DNA of 64,000 nt from Acinetobacter sp. C32I (GCF_023702715.1 NZ_CP098480.1:2914001-2978000), one strand, 5' to 3'. Numbered from the stretch's first letter, positions 37,791-47,687 are shown. The notes: generated from the letters alone by a model not told the origin. Numbers and translations are program-made.

Positions 37791-38909
37791 TTAAAACATT
37801 TTCGCCAGTTTATTGGAGACTTTAATCGCAAGATCATCGACATAATGACTATACGGCTGTGCCAACACGATGCTCAGCAGCACAATCAGTAAACTTGCCA
37901 AGAGTCCTGCATTTAAATAGGAGAAGCCCCATTGCACATGCAATAGATTAAACAATGGAATCCCCAAAGCATAAAGTACAGCAAGATGAATTAAATAAAT
38001 TGAAAATGAGATTTTGCCTAGAAATACCAAAACAGACCGATCAAAAAACTGTGCTAGCCATTTGCCTTTCAGCACCGCATAAACAATGCAAAAGCCGCCA
38101 ATAAAGTTGAGATAATCGTAGCTTTGCTCGCCCCAAAATTGAGTAAAAAACTGGTAACTATTGCTGCTGTTGTGTGCGCCACAAAAATACAATCCCAACA
38201 AAAATAGCAGTACCGAAACTGCTGTACTCAGTTCTGCGGCATAGAGAAACAGTCCCATCCCCAAAACAAAACTGAGAAGACCCAACAACACGGTTTGCGA
38301 GATCATATATGCGGTCACAATGCTGATGATGAGAAATAGACCGCATAGAATTGGCAGCTTGCCATAGAGATAGCAAGCCAGATAAATCACCAGTGACCCA
38401 AGCAACTCAATTTGCATGGTCCACAGCACCCAGTTATAACTGGAATCGCCAAATAAGAATGCGCCAATACTGCCTTCATATAAGGCGGTACCCAGTTGCG
38501 GATGTGGGTTGGCGAGTGCGGCTCCCCATTCGGAAACATGCGACACATCCACAGGTACAAAACACACCAGATAAGCGACAATACAAGAGACAAAAGCTGG
38601 AATGGCCAAACGTGGATAGCGCTTAATCAAGGAATTTTTCAATTGCGTTGCGGTATTGTGCTTTTTAAAACTGGATAATGTCAGTACAAAACCACTTAAA
38701 ACAAAGAACACAAAAACCGCGCCTGTACCTGAATAAAAGAAGGCCAACGGCGAGTGATGTAACTGCATAAAAAAATCATATCGCGGTACAGCACTGACAT
38801 CAAAATTATGCAGTTGCGGAAAAAAGGTCAGTGATAGATGTGACAACACAACGGCGAGACATGCCAAGCCTCGGATACTTTCCGCAGCATTAATTTTGTT
38901 TGTGGTCAT
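37791..38909 (-). CDS. Acyltransferase 3 family membrane protein
   Basis: A 372-residue integral membrane protein with about ten helices and the family N-terminus AAESIRGLACLAVVLSHL, including the conserved Arg and the His of the first helices, and the FFVLSGFVLTLS segment. These proteins O-acylate sugars of lipopolysaccharide, exopolysaccharide or peptidoglycan. No polysaccharide genes adjoin it, so the acceptor is unknown. Confidence 0.88.
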   Translation of the reverse strand: MTTNKINAAESIRGLACLAVVLSHLSLTFFPQLHNFDVSAVPRYDFFMQLHHSPLAFFYSGTGAVFVFFVLSGFVLTLSSFKKHNTATQLKNSLIKRYPRLAIPAFVSCIVAYLVCFVPVDVSHVSEWGAALANPHPQLGTALYEGSIGAFLFGDSSYNWVLWTMQIELLGSLVIYLACYLYGKLPILCGLFLIISIVTAYMISQTVLLGLLSFVLGMGLFLYAAELSTAVSVLLFLLGLYFCGAHNSSNSYQFFTQFWGEQSYDYLNFIGGFCIVYAVLKGKWLAQFFDRSVLVFLGKISFSIYLIHLAVLYALGIPLFNLLHVQWGFSYLNAGLLASLLIVLLSIVLAQPYSHYVDDLAIKVSNKLAKMF

Positions 38910-39036
38910 GGTGGAGCTTGATCATCCTTGATAAGCGGGATGATGCGACCTTTTATCTGTAGTGTCTAGAGGTCGCTTACAAAAATACAGTGACTGTTCA
39001 GCGCATCAGCAAGACCCCATAAAACCAGACAATATT

Positions 39037-39921
39037 TTAGTGTTTTCTCTGCGTTGCTAGCCAACATAGAATCGAGCCTAAACACACCATAAATGCGCCA
39101 TACCAGAAAGAAAGGCCTAATGGCGTACTAAGTAGAATTGCCGAGAAGAAGGCAGATAGAACTGGAATAAAATAGGATGCACCTGCCAATAACGTTACAT
39201 TGCCATGCAAAATCCCAACATTCCAAGCGGCATAACCAAAGCCCATCGCTACTGCCGCAAAAAATAATGCAATTGAAGAAGGCCCATCAAAATCAAAACT
39301 ACCGCCCCCCATCAATGCATATTTAATCCACAGCACCACCGAGACCAGCGTAAAAAATAGGGTGATGCCATTGGTTCCCTGCGCAATTCTCGCGGTGAGC
39401 GTGCAATAGGCAGCCCAAAGTAATGTTCCAATAAAGGCCAGCCCATAACTAAATGGATTGTGCTGAATATTTTGCAGCATACCAGCCAAATCAAAACCCT
39501 GCTCGCCACCGAGTACCCAACAGATTCCCAATATTGAAAGGATAAAGCCAGGAATAATCAGGACATTGGCTTTTTGCTGATTAAAAACAATGGCAGCCAC
39601 CATGGTAAAGGTCGGCCATAAATAATTGACCATTCCCACTTCAATTGCCTGTCGATTATTACTGCTATAGCCAATCGAAAGCGATAAACAAATTTCATAG
39701 GCAACAAATAGAATACTGCCCCAGATCAAATAGGTTTTGGGAAAACTTTTGAGGCTGGTCCAGCCGACCGAAAAAAACAGGAAAATTGAGGCCAGTGTAT
39801 AAATCAGTGCTGCACCGCCCACTGCGCCAAAATGACTACTGACATCCTTAATTAAGGCAACGATCAAACTCCAGAGCAAGATCGCGACCAATCCAATCAG
39901 TGTTGCTTTTTTTGCGTTCAT
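39037..39921 (-). CDS. EamA/DMT family exporter, YddG-like
   Basis: About 294 residues with ten hydrophobic helices in two EamA repeats. The start ATG 39921 (MNAKKATLIGLVAILLWS) is the usual YddG-type beginning; the longer frame to 39954 adds an unlikely prefix. The protein resembles YddG, which exports aromatic amino acids. There is no neighbouring regulator or biosynthetic gene. Confidence 0.85.
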   Translation of the reverse strand: MNAKKATLIGLVAILLWSLIVALIKDVSSHFGAVGGAALIYTLASIFLFFSVGWTSLKSFPKTYLIWGSILFVAYEICLSLSIGYSSNNRQAIEVGMVNYLWPTFTMVAAIVFNQQKANVLIIPGFILSILGICWVLGGEQGFDLAGMLQNIQHNPFSYGLAFIGTLLWAAYCTLTARIAQGTNGITLFFTLVSVVLWIKYALMGGGSFDFDGPSSIALFFAAVAMGFGYAAWNVGILHGNVTLLAGASYFIPVLSAFFSAILLSTPLGLSFWYGAFMVCLGSILCWLATQRKH

Positions 39922-40025
39922 TTTTATACAAATAGCATATTGAGGCCAAAGCAAAATCTATCGATGCGATTCGGAATCTTGCTCTGGGCAATTTTAAAAT
40001 GATCGGTGAATTCACCGAGTTTTGA

Positions 40026-41303
40026 TTACTGCTGCTGTTGTTCCTGCTGCCAACGGCGTTGCTGCAAACGTTCGCCTTCGACCTCACGTTTATTTAAGGC
40101 TCGTTCATACAGTTTGGTACCGCGTAATTCTGGAGGCAAATAGTCCTGTAACACGAAGTGTTCAGGATAGTTGTGCGGATACAGATAATCCACGCCATAA
40201 CCTTGCTGCTTCATCAACTTGGTTGGTGCATTGCGTAAGTGCAAAGGCACAGGCAGGTTTGCGGTTTTTTCTGCCAACTCTAAGGCTTTGTTAATCGCGA
40301 GATAGGTGCTATTACTTTTCGGGCTAGTGGCCAGATACACGGCACATTGGCCTAGAATAATACGCGCTTCAGGCATCCCCACCGCTTGGACTGAACGGAA
40401 ACACTCTCCCGCCAATAACAAGGCATTTGGATTGGAATTGCCGATATCTTCCGATGCGGCAATCAACATACGACGTGCAATAAAGACTGGATCTTCGCCA
40501 CCTTTCAGCATGCGTGCCATCCAGTACAGGGTTGCATCTGGATCACTACCACGAATCGATTTAATAAAAGCCGAAACCAGATCGTAATGCTGCTCACCCG
40601 ATTTGTCATAGCGTGCGATATTCTGCTGCGCGACTTTAACGACGATGGCATTGGTTACGAGATTCTCAATATCAGGTTCAAAGGTACTGGCAATTAGATC
40701 AATCAGATTAAGCGCCTTACGTGCATCACCTGCCGCAAACTGAATCAGTGCATCATATTCTTCAATCTGGATAAAACGTTCTTTTAAGAACTTATCTGTT
40801 TGAATCGCTTTATTCAGTAGGGTTTGAATCGCATCAGCACTCAGATTATTCAGGGTATACACCTGACAACGGGACAGCAAGGCACTATTCACTTCAAAAG
40901 AAGGATTCTCTGTGGTTGCCCCAATCAAGGTGATTTTGCCTTTCTCAACCGCATTGAGTAAGGCATCTTGCTGCGATTTATTGAAGCGATGGATCTCATC
41001 AATAAATACCACAGGGGTCAACAAGTCACCACTTTCCGCAATCACCTCACGGAGTTCTTTCACGCCTGTATTGAGGGCAGATAGGCTGATAAAAGGACGA
41101 TCTACCGCCTGAGCCAATAACAATGCAATCGTGGTTTTTCCGACCCCTGGAGGCCCCCAGAAGATGATCGAAGGCAAATGCCCTTGATCAATCATCTGAC
41201 GTAAAGGGGCATTTTCACCCAACAAATGATCTTGTCCGATAATTTCGGACAAGTCACGAGGACGTAAACGTTCAGGTAAAGGAATATGCGTATCTGACAT
41301 CAT
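40026..41303 (-). CDS. rarA: Replication-associated recombination protein A (AAA+ ATPase)
   Basis: About 425 residues of the RarA/MgsA family, related to clamp-loader ATPases and eukaryotic WRNIP1, acting at stalled replication forks. Walker A IIFWGPPGVGKTTIA, Walker B VVFIDEIHRFNKSQQD, sensor ATTENPSFEVN and the C-terminal tetramer domain (LYWMARMLKGGEDPVFIARR in parts) are present. It ends in a poly-Gln tail. Start codon uncertain among GTG 41306 and two ATGs. Confidence 0.94.
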   Translation of the reverse strand: MMSDTHIPLPERLRPRDLSEIIGQDHLLGENAPLRQMIDQGHLPSIIFWGPPGVGKTTIALLLAQAVDRPFISLSALNTGVKELREVIAESGDLLTPVVFIDEIHRFNKSQQDALLNAVEKGKITLIGATTENPSFEVNSALLSRCQVYTLNNLSADAIQTLLNKAIQTDKFLKERFIQIEEYDALIQFAAGDARKALNLIDLIASTFEPDIENLVTNAIVVKVAQQNIARYDKSGEQHYDLVSAFIKSIRGSDPDATLYWMARMLKGGEDPVFIARRMLIAASEDIGNSNPNALLLAGECFRSVQAVGMPEARIILGQCAVYLATSPKSNSTYLAINKALELAEKTANLPVPLHLRNAPTKLMKQQGYGVDYLYPHNYPEHFVLQDYLPPELRGTKLYERALNKREVEGERLQQRRWQQEQQQQ

Positions 41304-41382
41304 CACTGGCTTTATGATCTTTTACCCTAGTCTATTGTGTCTGGCTCAAATCTACAATTTGAATCTGCACTCACGCGACATT

Positions 41383-42570
41383 CTATTGCGCGCTGTTGTT
41401 CTGAACCAACTGTTGCATCACCCGATAGCTGGCTTTGATCCGCTCTTCATTGGGAAAATTGGTATTGGCTAACATCACGATTCCAATTTTTTGCTGCGGA
41501 ATAAAGGCCACATAGGCACCAAAACCATTGGTTGCTCCTGTCTTATTAAAGAAGGTCGCAGGCATGGCAAGCTTTGGTTGTTTAATTGGTGTGATTGCAT
41601 GACTTTCTAACGCCATTTTGCTCGAGTTACCCTGTAACAGTGTTTCAAGTGCTACAGGATAGGCATACTGTTCCCAGCCCAGGCCTTGGGTCATTGCACC
41701 CACTTTAAAATAACCCACATGAGTATTTTCAATCGCTTGGCGAAGTGGTTGTTTGAACTGCTGTGGATTGATTTGCGCATCGAGGAATTTCAGCATATCC
41801 GCACTGCTACTTTTCAGCCCATAAGCTTCTGCATCAAACATACCCGGTGAAACACGCATGGCTTGATCGGCTTTGTACCCCCATGCATATTGCGACATGT
41901 GCTGCTCAGGTACTCGAATAAAACTTTGTGTCATTCCCAATTGTGGCAGCAAGGTTGTTTCAATCAGTTCACTATACGGTTTTTCCATTGCCAAGGCAGT
42001 GACATAGCCCATCAAACCAATACTTGGGTTGGAATATTGACGGGCAGCGCCGACTTTGGTTTTTGCTTGCCAAGTCTGAAAATACTTGATCATATCCTGC
42101 TGCTGAACCACTTCATCGGGGAACTGCAACGGAAAACCACCTGCGTTATAGGTCCCCAGATTCAAGATCGTGGCACGATTGACCGCAGTATTTTTCAGTT
42201 CAGGGAAATATTTGGCAGGATGATCCGACAAAGACAGTTGTCCTTGTGCCTGTGCGTAGCCTGCTAAAGTCGCATTAAAGGTCTTACTAACCGAGCCAAG
42301 TTCAAATAAAGTACTGTTGCTGACCGCTTGCTGGTTTTGCTTTGAAGCAAGCCCATAATTCACGAAATAATGTTGACCATTCAAGGTCACAGCAACGGCC
42401 ATACCTGGAATTTTATATTGTGCCAATAAAGGCTTAAATTGCTGATCAACAATGGTTTGAACTTGTTGCTCGGTCAAATTTCCAGCCCAAAGCGCTGAAC
42501 TGCAGGACAACAGTCCTGTAAGTACAAATAGTTTTTTTAAAGTCATAGAAAAGGCTTTCGGTTGATTCAT
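41383..42570 (-). CDS. ampC: Class C beta-lactamase (ADC/AmpC-like)
   Basis: A serine beta-lactamase of 387-395 residues, secreted to the periplasm. Active-site motifs are all present: SVSK (S-x-x-K), YSN (Y-x-N) and KTGAT (KTG). Signal peptide ends near ALWA|GN. It resembles the intrinsic ADC enzymes of Acinetobacter (ELGSVSK, QYSNPSIGL, ALGWE-like GLGWEQ, NEERIKA). ATG 42570 is used; ATG 42546 gives the tightest signal peptide. No ampR is adjacent. It begins 25 bp after the stop of the upstream sugar-dehydrogenase gene, suggesting co-transcription. Confidence 0.9.
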   Translation of the reverse strand: MNQPKAFSMTLKKLFVLTGLLSCSSALWAGNLTEQQVQTIVDQQFKPLLAQYKIPGMAVAVTLNGQHYFVNYGLASKQNQQAVSNSTLFELGSVSKTFNATLAGYAQAQGQLSLSDHPAKYFPELKNTAVNRATILNLGTYNAGGFPLQFPDEVVQQQDMIKYFQTWQAKTKVGAARQYSNPSIGLMGYVTALAMEKPYSELIETTLLPQLGMTQSFIRVPEQHMSQYAWGYKADQAMRVSPGMFDAEAYGLKSSSADMLKFLDAQINPQQFKQPLRQAIENTHVGYFKVGAMTQGLGWEQYAYPVALETLLQGNSSKMALESHAITPIKQPKLAMPATFFNKTGATNGFGAYVAFIPQQKIGIVMLANTNFPNEERIKASYRVMQQLVQNNSAQ

Positions 42571-42595
42571 TATCTGTATCACTTGGAGTTAAAAT

Positions 42596-43759
42596 TTAAT
42601 TGGTATGCAGTTTAAGTAGCTTGGCTTTCGGTCCATCTTCGATCACCCAGATTGAACCATCTTGGGCTTGATGTAGGCCACGAATTCGTTGTTTCATCTC
42701 AAGTCGTTGAACTTCTTGAACTGGTTTAGCAGCTAAATCCACCACCACAATTGCTTGAGAGGATAAACCACCAATCAATGCTTTGTGTTGCCACAGGGGA
42801 AACTGCTGAGCTGAATAAATGATTAAGCTAGACGGTGAGATCACAGGTGTCCAATCGATTTCAGGGGCTTTAAATTCTGGACGGGTATCATGATCAGGAA
42901 TCGGCAACCCTGAATAATGGTCGCCATTCGAAACCGTTGGATAGCCATAGTTTTCCCCTTTCACAATACGGTTTAATTCATCACCACCTTTAGGGCCCAT
43001 TTCAACCACCCACAATTGTCCTTGCTGGTCGAAAGCCATGCCCAATGGATTACGATGACCCAGTGACCAAATCTCTGCAGTGACACCGCCTTTTTGCTGA
43101 AACGGGTTGCCCTCAGCAGGCGTACCATCAGCATTTAAACGTAAAATCTTGCCTAAATTACTGTTTAAATCTTGGGCGGGATCAAACTTCTGGCGCTCCC
43201 CCGAACTGACCCAAAGTTTGCCATCGGGACCAAACTGCATACGATGACCATAATGACCTTGCCCTGACACTTTCGGCACTTGTTGCCAAATGGTTTTTAA
43301 ATCCGTGAGCTTGGGGTGTTTAGGATCAGATAAATCCAGTTTTGCATGTGCAATCTCGGCCCCATAACCACCCTGACCTTTGCTGGCATAGCTTAAATAT
43401 AATTCATGATTTTGCTGAAAATCAGGATGCAAAATCACATCACCTAAGCCTCCTTGCCCACCATAACTGACGGTTGGAACACCAACGACATTGGTACTGC
43501 TCTTGGTTTGGGGATCAAATAATTTTAATTGCCCTTTACGCTCAATAATCAGTAAACGCTGATCGGACAAACTCGCAATCGCCCATGGCTCATCAAATTC
43601 AGCGACGCTCTCAATCTGATACTTTTGTGCAATGCGCTGGCTTGACGCCTGTTGTGCTGTATTCTGTTCTGGCGTTTTAGAATTGCTTTCGTTGGCACCA
43701 CACGCAGCCAGCAATAAAATGCCGCTATAGAGCCAAGGTGTCATCCACAGTTTATTCAT
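42596..43759 (-). CDS. PQQ-type aldose sugar dehydrogenase-like lipoprotein
   Basis: A 387-residue protein with lipobox LLAACG (Cys about residue 20) and the six-bladed beta-propeller of the glucose/sorbosone dehydrogenase family (FDEPWAIASL, GGQGGLGDVILHPDF, YGHRMQFGPDGKLWVSSGE in parts, WSLGHRNPLGMAFD). It is close to soluble aldose dehydrogenases such as E. coli YliI, which oxidise sugars using PQQ. It is located in the envelope. AGGGAG precedes its ATG, and it is the first gene of a likely pair with ampC. Confidence 0.88.
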   Translation of the reverse strand: MNKLWMTPWLYSGILLLAACGANESNSKTPEQNTAQQASSQRIAQKYQIESVAEFDEPWAIASLSDQRLLIIERKGQLKLFDPQTKSSTNVVGVPTVSYGGQGGLGDVILHPDFQQNHELYLSYASKGQGGYGAEIAHAKLDLSDPKHPKLTDLKTIWQQVPKVSGQGHYGHRMQFGPDGKLWVSSGERQKFDPAQDLNSNLGKILRLNADGTPAEGNPFQQKGGVTAEIWSLGHRNPLGMAFDQQGQLWVVEMGPKGGDELNRIVKGENYGYPTVSNGDHYSGLPIPDHDTRPEFKAPEIDWTPVISPSSLIIYSAQQFPLWQHKALIGGLSSQAIVVVDLAAKPVQEVQRLEMKQRIRGLHQAQDGSIWVIEDGPKAKLLKLHTN

Positions 43760-43866
43760 GGCTTATCTCCCTCTTTTATCCTTTATCTTAGGGAACATCA
43801 GCAATAAAAAAACTGCAAAAGTGTTGTTTTTATGATCATCATGTCTTATTGATTTGCTAGCCGCGA

Positions 43867-44319
43867 TTAACGTATCCAACGCACAATATAATCTTCAATT
43901 TGTTCTTCATCGATTTCAGCTTCTGAAATACAACGCCCTGCAGCGGACTTCTTAGCCTTGATCACACTTTGCCGTGAACCAGTATTCAGGTAATGCCATG
44001 AAGGTAAATTCTTACCTTCACTTAATCGACGGTACGCACAGCTGGATGGTAACCAAGAAATGGTGCTGAGTCGTTCAGGCGTCAGCTGGATACAATCTGG
44101 CACTTGCTGCTGACGATTGGGATAATCTGAACAACGCGCAGTTTTACAGTCCAGTAATTTGCATGCCACTTTGGTATAGGCCACTTCTGCTGTTTCTTCA
44201 TCCTCAAGTTTAACCAGACAGCATAAACCACAACCATCACACAATGCTTCCCACTCCGCATTGCTGAGCTGATCCAGCGGATAGTGTTTCCAAAAGTTGG
44301 GGCGCAGTTCGACGGACAT
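43867..44319 (-). CDS. YcgN family cysteine-cluster protein (UPF0260)
   Basis: A 150-residue protein with the conserved cysteine pattern CDGCGLCCLVK, then further cysteines in KVACKLLDCKTARCSDYPNR and VPDC, suitable for a Zn or Fe-S site. The N-terminal FWKHYPLDQLSNAEWEALCDGCG matches YcgN. Function unknown in the family. Confidence 0.88.
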   Translation of the reverse strand: MSVELRPNFWKHYPLDQLSNAEWEALCDGCGLCCLVKLEDEETAEVAYTKVACKLLDCKTARCSDYPNRQQQVPDCIQLTPERLSTISWLPSSCAYRRLSEGKNLPSWHYLNTGSRQSVIKAKKSAAGRCISEAEIDEEQIEDYIVRWIR

Positions 44320-44504
44320 ACCAGAGCGTTCAGTTTTAAACAGAGCTTTCTATTATAGCATTCATCTTTGCTTTGCTGACTTTACTCTTTTAATTGGTTT
44401 AACACTTCTTTAAGTATTAAACATTTAAACCACATAAACACCACATTTTGTGCAAAAAACACGCGCTATAGTGAAAAAAGAATGAAAAAATAGGAGGACA
44501 CAAC

Positions 44505-44663
44505 ATGTTCCGTTGGGCCATTATTTTTGCCGTCATTGCACTCATTGCCAGTTTATTAGGTTTTGGTGGTGTTGCAGGTTTATCCAAAGACTTTGCCGTT
44601 ATTTTACTTGTAGTTGCCGCTATTTTAGCAATCGTTGGTTTCCTATCCAGAGGCAAAGTTTAG
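44505..44663 (+). CDS. DUF1328 (UPF0391, YtjA-like) small membrane protein
   Basis: A 52-residue protein with two hydrophobic helices starting [19 protein letters not shown] and ending FLSRGKV, the pattern of DUF1328 proteins. The ATG at 44505 has AGGAGG eight bases upstream, a near-ideal ribosome site, so expression is likely high. In other bacteria family members appear stress-induced; that is family knowledge, not seen here. Confidence 0.88.
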   Translation: MFRWAIIFAVIALIASLLGFGGVAGLSKDFAVILLVVAAILAIVGFLSRGKV

Positions 44664-44688
44664 TTCTGTATTCATCTCGCTCATACTC

Positions 44689-44719
44689 AAAAAGAAGAAT
44701 CCCTGATTCTTCTTTTTTT
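44689..44719 (+). terminator. Terminator of the DUF1328 gene
   Basis: AAAAAGAAGAAT, CCCTG loop, ATTCTTCTTTTTTT, 25 bp after the stop. Confidence 0.85.
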
Positions 44720-44828
44720 ATGGCTAAAAATCATGATAGACACCGCATTTCTGATTTTGTCCTATCACTCATTTTACTTTTTTATGCTTTAATCAAGGCA
44801 GTCTAAAAATACAGATCAGGATTAAATC

Positions 44829-45566
44829 ATGAGCTTCTCGATTAACACACGTGAAATTGAATATACCGCGCCTGATGGTCAACGTTTAATTGGTTATTTT
44901 GCAGCGCCAGCAATTGATACACCTGTTGCAGGTGTGATTGTTGCACCTGAATGGTGGGGCCGTAATGAATATACCGAGCAACGCGCGCGCGAGCTGGCGG
45001 CACATGGTTTTGCTGCGCTCGCGATTGATATGTATGGTGATAAAAAAGTGACCACAGCCGTGCCTCAAGCATCGGAATGGATGAACCAAACCTTTGAACA
45101 GCCAGATACCATTGTTGACCGTGCTCGAGCAGGCTTAAATGCTTTAGCGGCTCAAGTAGAAGTGAATGCTGACAAATTGGCAGCGGTTGGTTTCTGCTAT
45201 GGCGGTAAAGTGGTGCTAGATTTGGCGCGTTCAGGTGCAGATATCAAAGCCGTTGCCACGTTCCATGCGATATTAAGTCCGAAAGCTCCTGCTGAGAAAG
45301 GCAAAGTCAAAGCCGAGATTTTAGTCCTACATGGCGAACTGGACAGCATGGTCACTTTGGACAATGTCGCCAGCTTCCGTCAGGAAATGCATGACGCTGC
45401 CGTGGATCATGAGGTGATTATTTTTGAAGATGCCAAACATGGTTTTAGTAATCCGCTCGCAGACGAGCGTGCTAAAGCCAATAATGTTGACTTAGGCTAT
45501 AACGTCGAAGCAGAGCGTCAAAGTCTTGAGGCGATGTATGAGCTGTTAGATAAACATTTAAAGTGA
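44829..45566 (+). CDS. Dienelactone hydrolase family protein
   Basis: A 245-residue alpha/beta hydrolase. The catalytic triad is visible: Cys nucleophile in AVGFCYGGKVV, Asp in LHGELDSMV, His in EDAKHGFSNP. Dienelactone hydrolases act in chloroaromatic degradation, but no such pathway genes are near, so a general esterase or lactonase role is more likely. Start ATG follows AGGATTAAATC. Confidence 0.9.
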   Translation: MSFSINTREIEYTAPDGQRLIGYFAAPAIDTPVAGVIVAPEWWGRNEYTEQRARELAAHGFAALAIDMYGDKKVTTAVPQASEWMNQTFEQPDTIVDRARAGLNALAAQVEVNADKLAAVGFCYGGKVVLDLARSGADIKAVATFHAILSPKAPAEKGKVKAEILVLHGELDSMVTLDNVASFRQEMHDAAVDHEVIIFEDAKHGFSNPLADERAKANNVDLGYNVEAERQSLEAMYELLDKHLK

Positions 45567-45783
45567 TTTGAAAAGACGATCTCTCAAAACCCCATCAACA
45601 CGGAATTGAGCGACGATATCGTTTGTTTAAATCCTAGAAAATTTCTACTCGTGCAAGGTGACATGAATGTCGCCTTTGCAAAAGCCAATCTTGATCAGCA
45701 TTTAATCACGAATTTGTTTGTATACATCAACTCCTCTGCCTATTTCCGCTATACTACGGCTCTGCTTTTTACTGTTCTGATTC

Positions 45784-46821
45784 ATGCCTGATTTCTCATT
45801 TTCTGATGCACTCCTGACATGGTTCGACCAACACGGTCGCCACGACCTACCATGGCAAGTAGCCGATGATCCCTACAAAGTGTGGGTCTCAGAGATCATG
45901 TTGCAACAGACTCAAGTCAAAACTGTACTGCAATATTTCGACCGTTTTATTAAACGCTTCCCGAGTGTTGAAACCCTGGGAAAAGCCAGTTGGGATGATG
46001 TCGCACCTTATTGGGCAGGTCTTGGCTACTACGCCCGTGCACGCAATCTGCATAAAGCAGCAGGTATTGTCAGTCAACAAGGGAAATTTCCAGAAACACT
46101 CGAACAATGGATTGAGCTGCCAGGCATTGGTCGCTCCACCGCTGGTGCGCTCATGTCGCTCGGCTTACGTCAATATGGCGTAATTATGGACGGCAACGTG
46201 AAACGTGTATTGGCTCGTTTCCTCGCCATTGAAGATGATCTATCCAAACCTCAACATGAACGAACACTCTGGCAAATTGCGGAAGCTCTTTGCCCAGAAG
46301 AGCGCAATCATGATTACACCCAAGCAATCATGGATTTAGGCGCAACAGTCTGTACCCCGAAAAAGCCACTGTGTTTATACTGTCCAATGCAGCAACACTG
46401 TCAGGCCTATCAACAAGGACTAGAACAGGAACTACCGTTTAAAAAGGCCAAGAAGCCCATCCCCGTCAGAACCGCGAATGTGCTCCTGATTCAGTCAGGT
46501 GATGAATGGCTGTGGCAACAACGTGAAGCACATGGGCTTTGGGGGGGACTGTATTGCCTCCCGATCATCGAGCAAGCAACCGAATTACAACAGATTGAAC
46601 AGCACTTTAAACTACAAGCTCAAGTATCATCTTTGCAGATTAGCCATAGCTTTACTCACTTTACTTGGTTGCTGCATGAAAAGTTGTTCCACGTGGAACA
46701 CGATCAAAAAGAACAACTCAGCATCGAATTAAATGGCATATGGTTCAGTCCAGAAACTGCGATTGCCAAAGGCATTCCAACAGCCATGAAAAAATTGATC
46801 ACAGCCAAACAAAAGGCTTAA
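45784..46821 (+). CDS. mutY: A/G-specific adenine DNA glycosylase
   Basis: A 345-residue base-excision repair enzyme removing adenine opposite 8-oxoguanine. Helix-hairpin-helix LPGIGRSTAGALMS with catalytic Asp in IMDGNVKRVLAR, the [4Fe-4S] cysteines in CTPKKPLCLYCPMQQHC, and a C-terminal Nudix-like domain recognising 8-oxoG (from about 225). Full length. Confidence 0.96.
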   Translation: MPDFSFSDALLTWFDQHGRHDLPWQVADDPYKVWVSEIMLQQTQVKTVLQYFDRFIKRFPSVETLGKASWDDVAPYWAGLGYYARARNLHKAAGIVSQQGKFPETLEQWIELPGIGRSTAGALMSLGLRQYGVIMDGNVKRVLARFLAIEDDLSKPQHERTLWQIAEALCPEERNHDYTQAIMDLGATVCTPKKPLCLYCPMQQHCQAYQQGLEQELPFKKAKKPIPVRTANVLLIQSGDEWLWQQREAHGLWGGLYCLPIIEQATELQQIEQHFKLQAQVSSLQISHSFTHFTWLLHEKLFHVEHDQKEQLSIELNGIWFSPETAIAKGIPTAMKKLITAKQKA

Positions 46822-46859
46822 CCCCTTCAATGCTGTAGTTCAAAACGCAAGGAGTTTGT

Positions 46860-47396
46860 GTGCGTCATTCGATTTCCTATACGGTTCTAGGTGTGCTGAT
46901 GGTTTTACTATCAGCATGTGCCACCACCCCAAAGAAGCCTACCCCCTTACCCAATGCTCAGGTGAACAAGCTCAAGAGCATGCGTTTAGACAGCCGCCTG
47001 CCTGTGCCTGTCAAAGGTGTGAGTCGAAATGAATTACGGGATACTTGGGGCGCGGCACGGAGTCAGGGCCGCAGTCATGAGGGAATCGATATCATGGCAG
47101 AGCGCGGTACGAAAGTGTATAGTGCGACCGAAGGCTTAGTTGCTGATTTACGTAATAATAATTTAGGTGGCAAGGTAATCTGGATCATGGGTCCAGCAGG
47201 CTCTTGGCACTATTATGCGCATCTGGATGGACATAAACGTGGTCTCAATGTTGGCGACTATGTCCGTAAAGGTGATCTGATCGGTTACGTGGGCAATACC
47301 GGTAACGCCCGCTATACCGCTCCGCATTTACACTATGGAATTTATTTAAATGGCAAAGGGCGTGGTGCAGTCAACCCATACCCATATTTACGTTAG
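46860..47396 (+). CDS. M23/LytM family peptidase lipoprotein
   Basis: A 178-residue lipoprotein (lipobox LLSAC, about residue 20) with a LytM/peptidase M23 domain: zinc ligands in SHEGIDIMA (HxxxD) and APHLHYGIY (HxH). It probably cuts peptidoglycan cross-links or activates amidases in the envelope. GTG start at 46860 follows AAGGAGTTT directly. It ends 9 bp before the next small gene, so they are likely co-expressed. Confidence 0.9.
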   Translation: MRHSISYTVLGVLMVLLSACATTPKKPTPLPNAQVNKLKSMRLDSRLPVPVKGVSRNELRDTWGAARSQGRSHEGIDIMAERGTKVYSATEGLVADLRNNNLGGKVIWIMGPAGSWHYYAHLDGHKRGLNVGDYVRKGDLIGYVGNTGNARYTAPHLHYGIYLNGKGRGAVNPYPYLR

Positions 47397-47405
47397 GAAC
47401 ACACA

Positions 47406-47651
47406 ATGTCAGAAGCATTGATTGAACGTCTGGTTGAATTTGCAGAGTCTGGAAATCAGCAAAAAATCATCCTGAATGGCACCAGCTATCAGGGTTGGAT
47501 TATGGAAATTACTGAAGAAGCCTTGCTGATCAGTACCGGCTTTGCCGATAAATCAGGTAAAGACTTTTGGCTTAAATTTGCTGATTTAACCGATGCAGAA
47601 TTGTATTATTGGGATACTCGCCCAAATGAATGGGTGGTATTCCAACTTTAA
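47406..47651 (+). CDS. Small protein, possible Sm-like fold (hypothetical, 81 aa)
   Basis: An 81-residue soluble acidic protein. No family recognised. The part QKIILNGTSYQGWIMEITEEALLIST has the alternation seen in Sm/Hfq-like beta barrels (a strand, a glycine-containing turn, then strands), after an N-terminal helix, but this is only pattern resemblance. It is 9 bp after the M23 gene and 36 bp before tag. Confidence 0.6.
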   Translation: MSEALIERLVEFAESGNQQKIILNGTSYQGWIMEITEEALLISTGFADKSGKDFWLKFADLTDAELYYWDTRPNEWVVFQL

Positions 47652-47687
47652 ATGATACTGTTCAAATAACAACAAGGAGCATCAAAT

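Noticed and set aside
45606..45791. 61-codon frame between the dienelactone hydrolase and mutY
   Set aside because: TTG start without ribosome site, overlaps the mutY start, and the product looks random.
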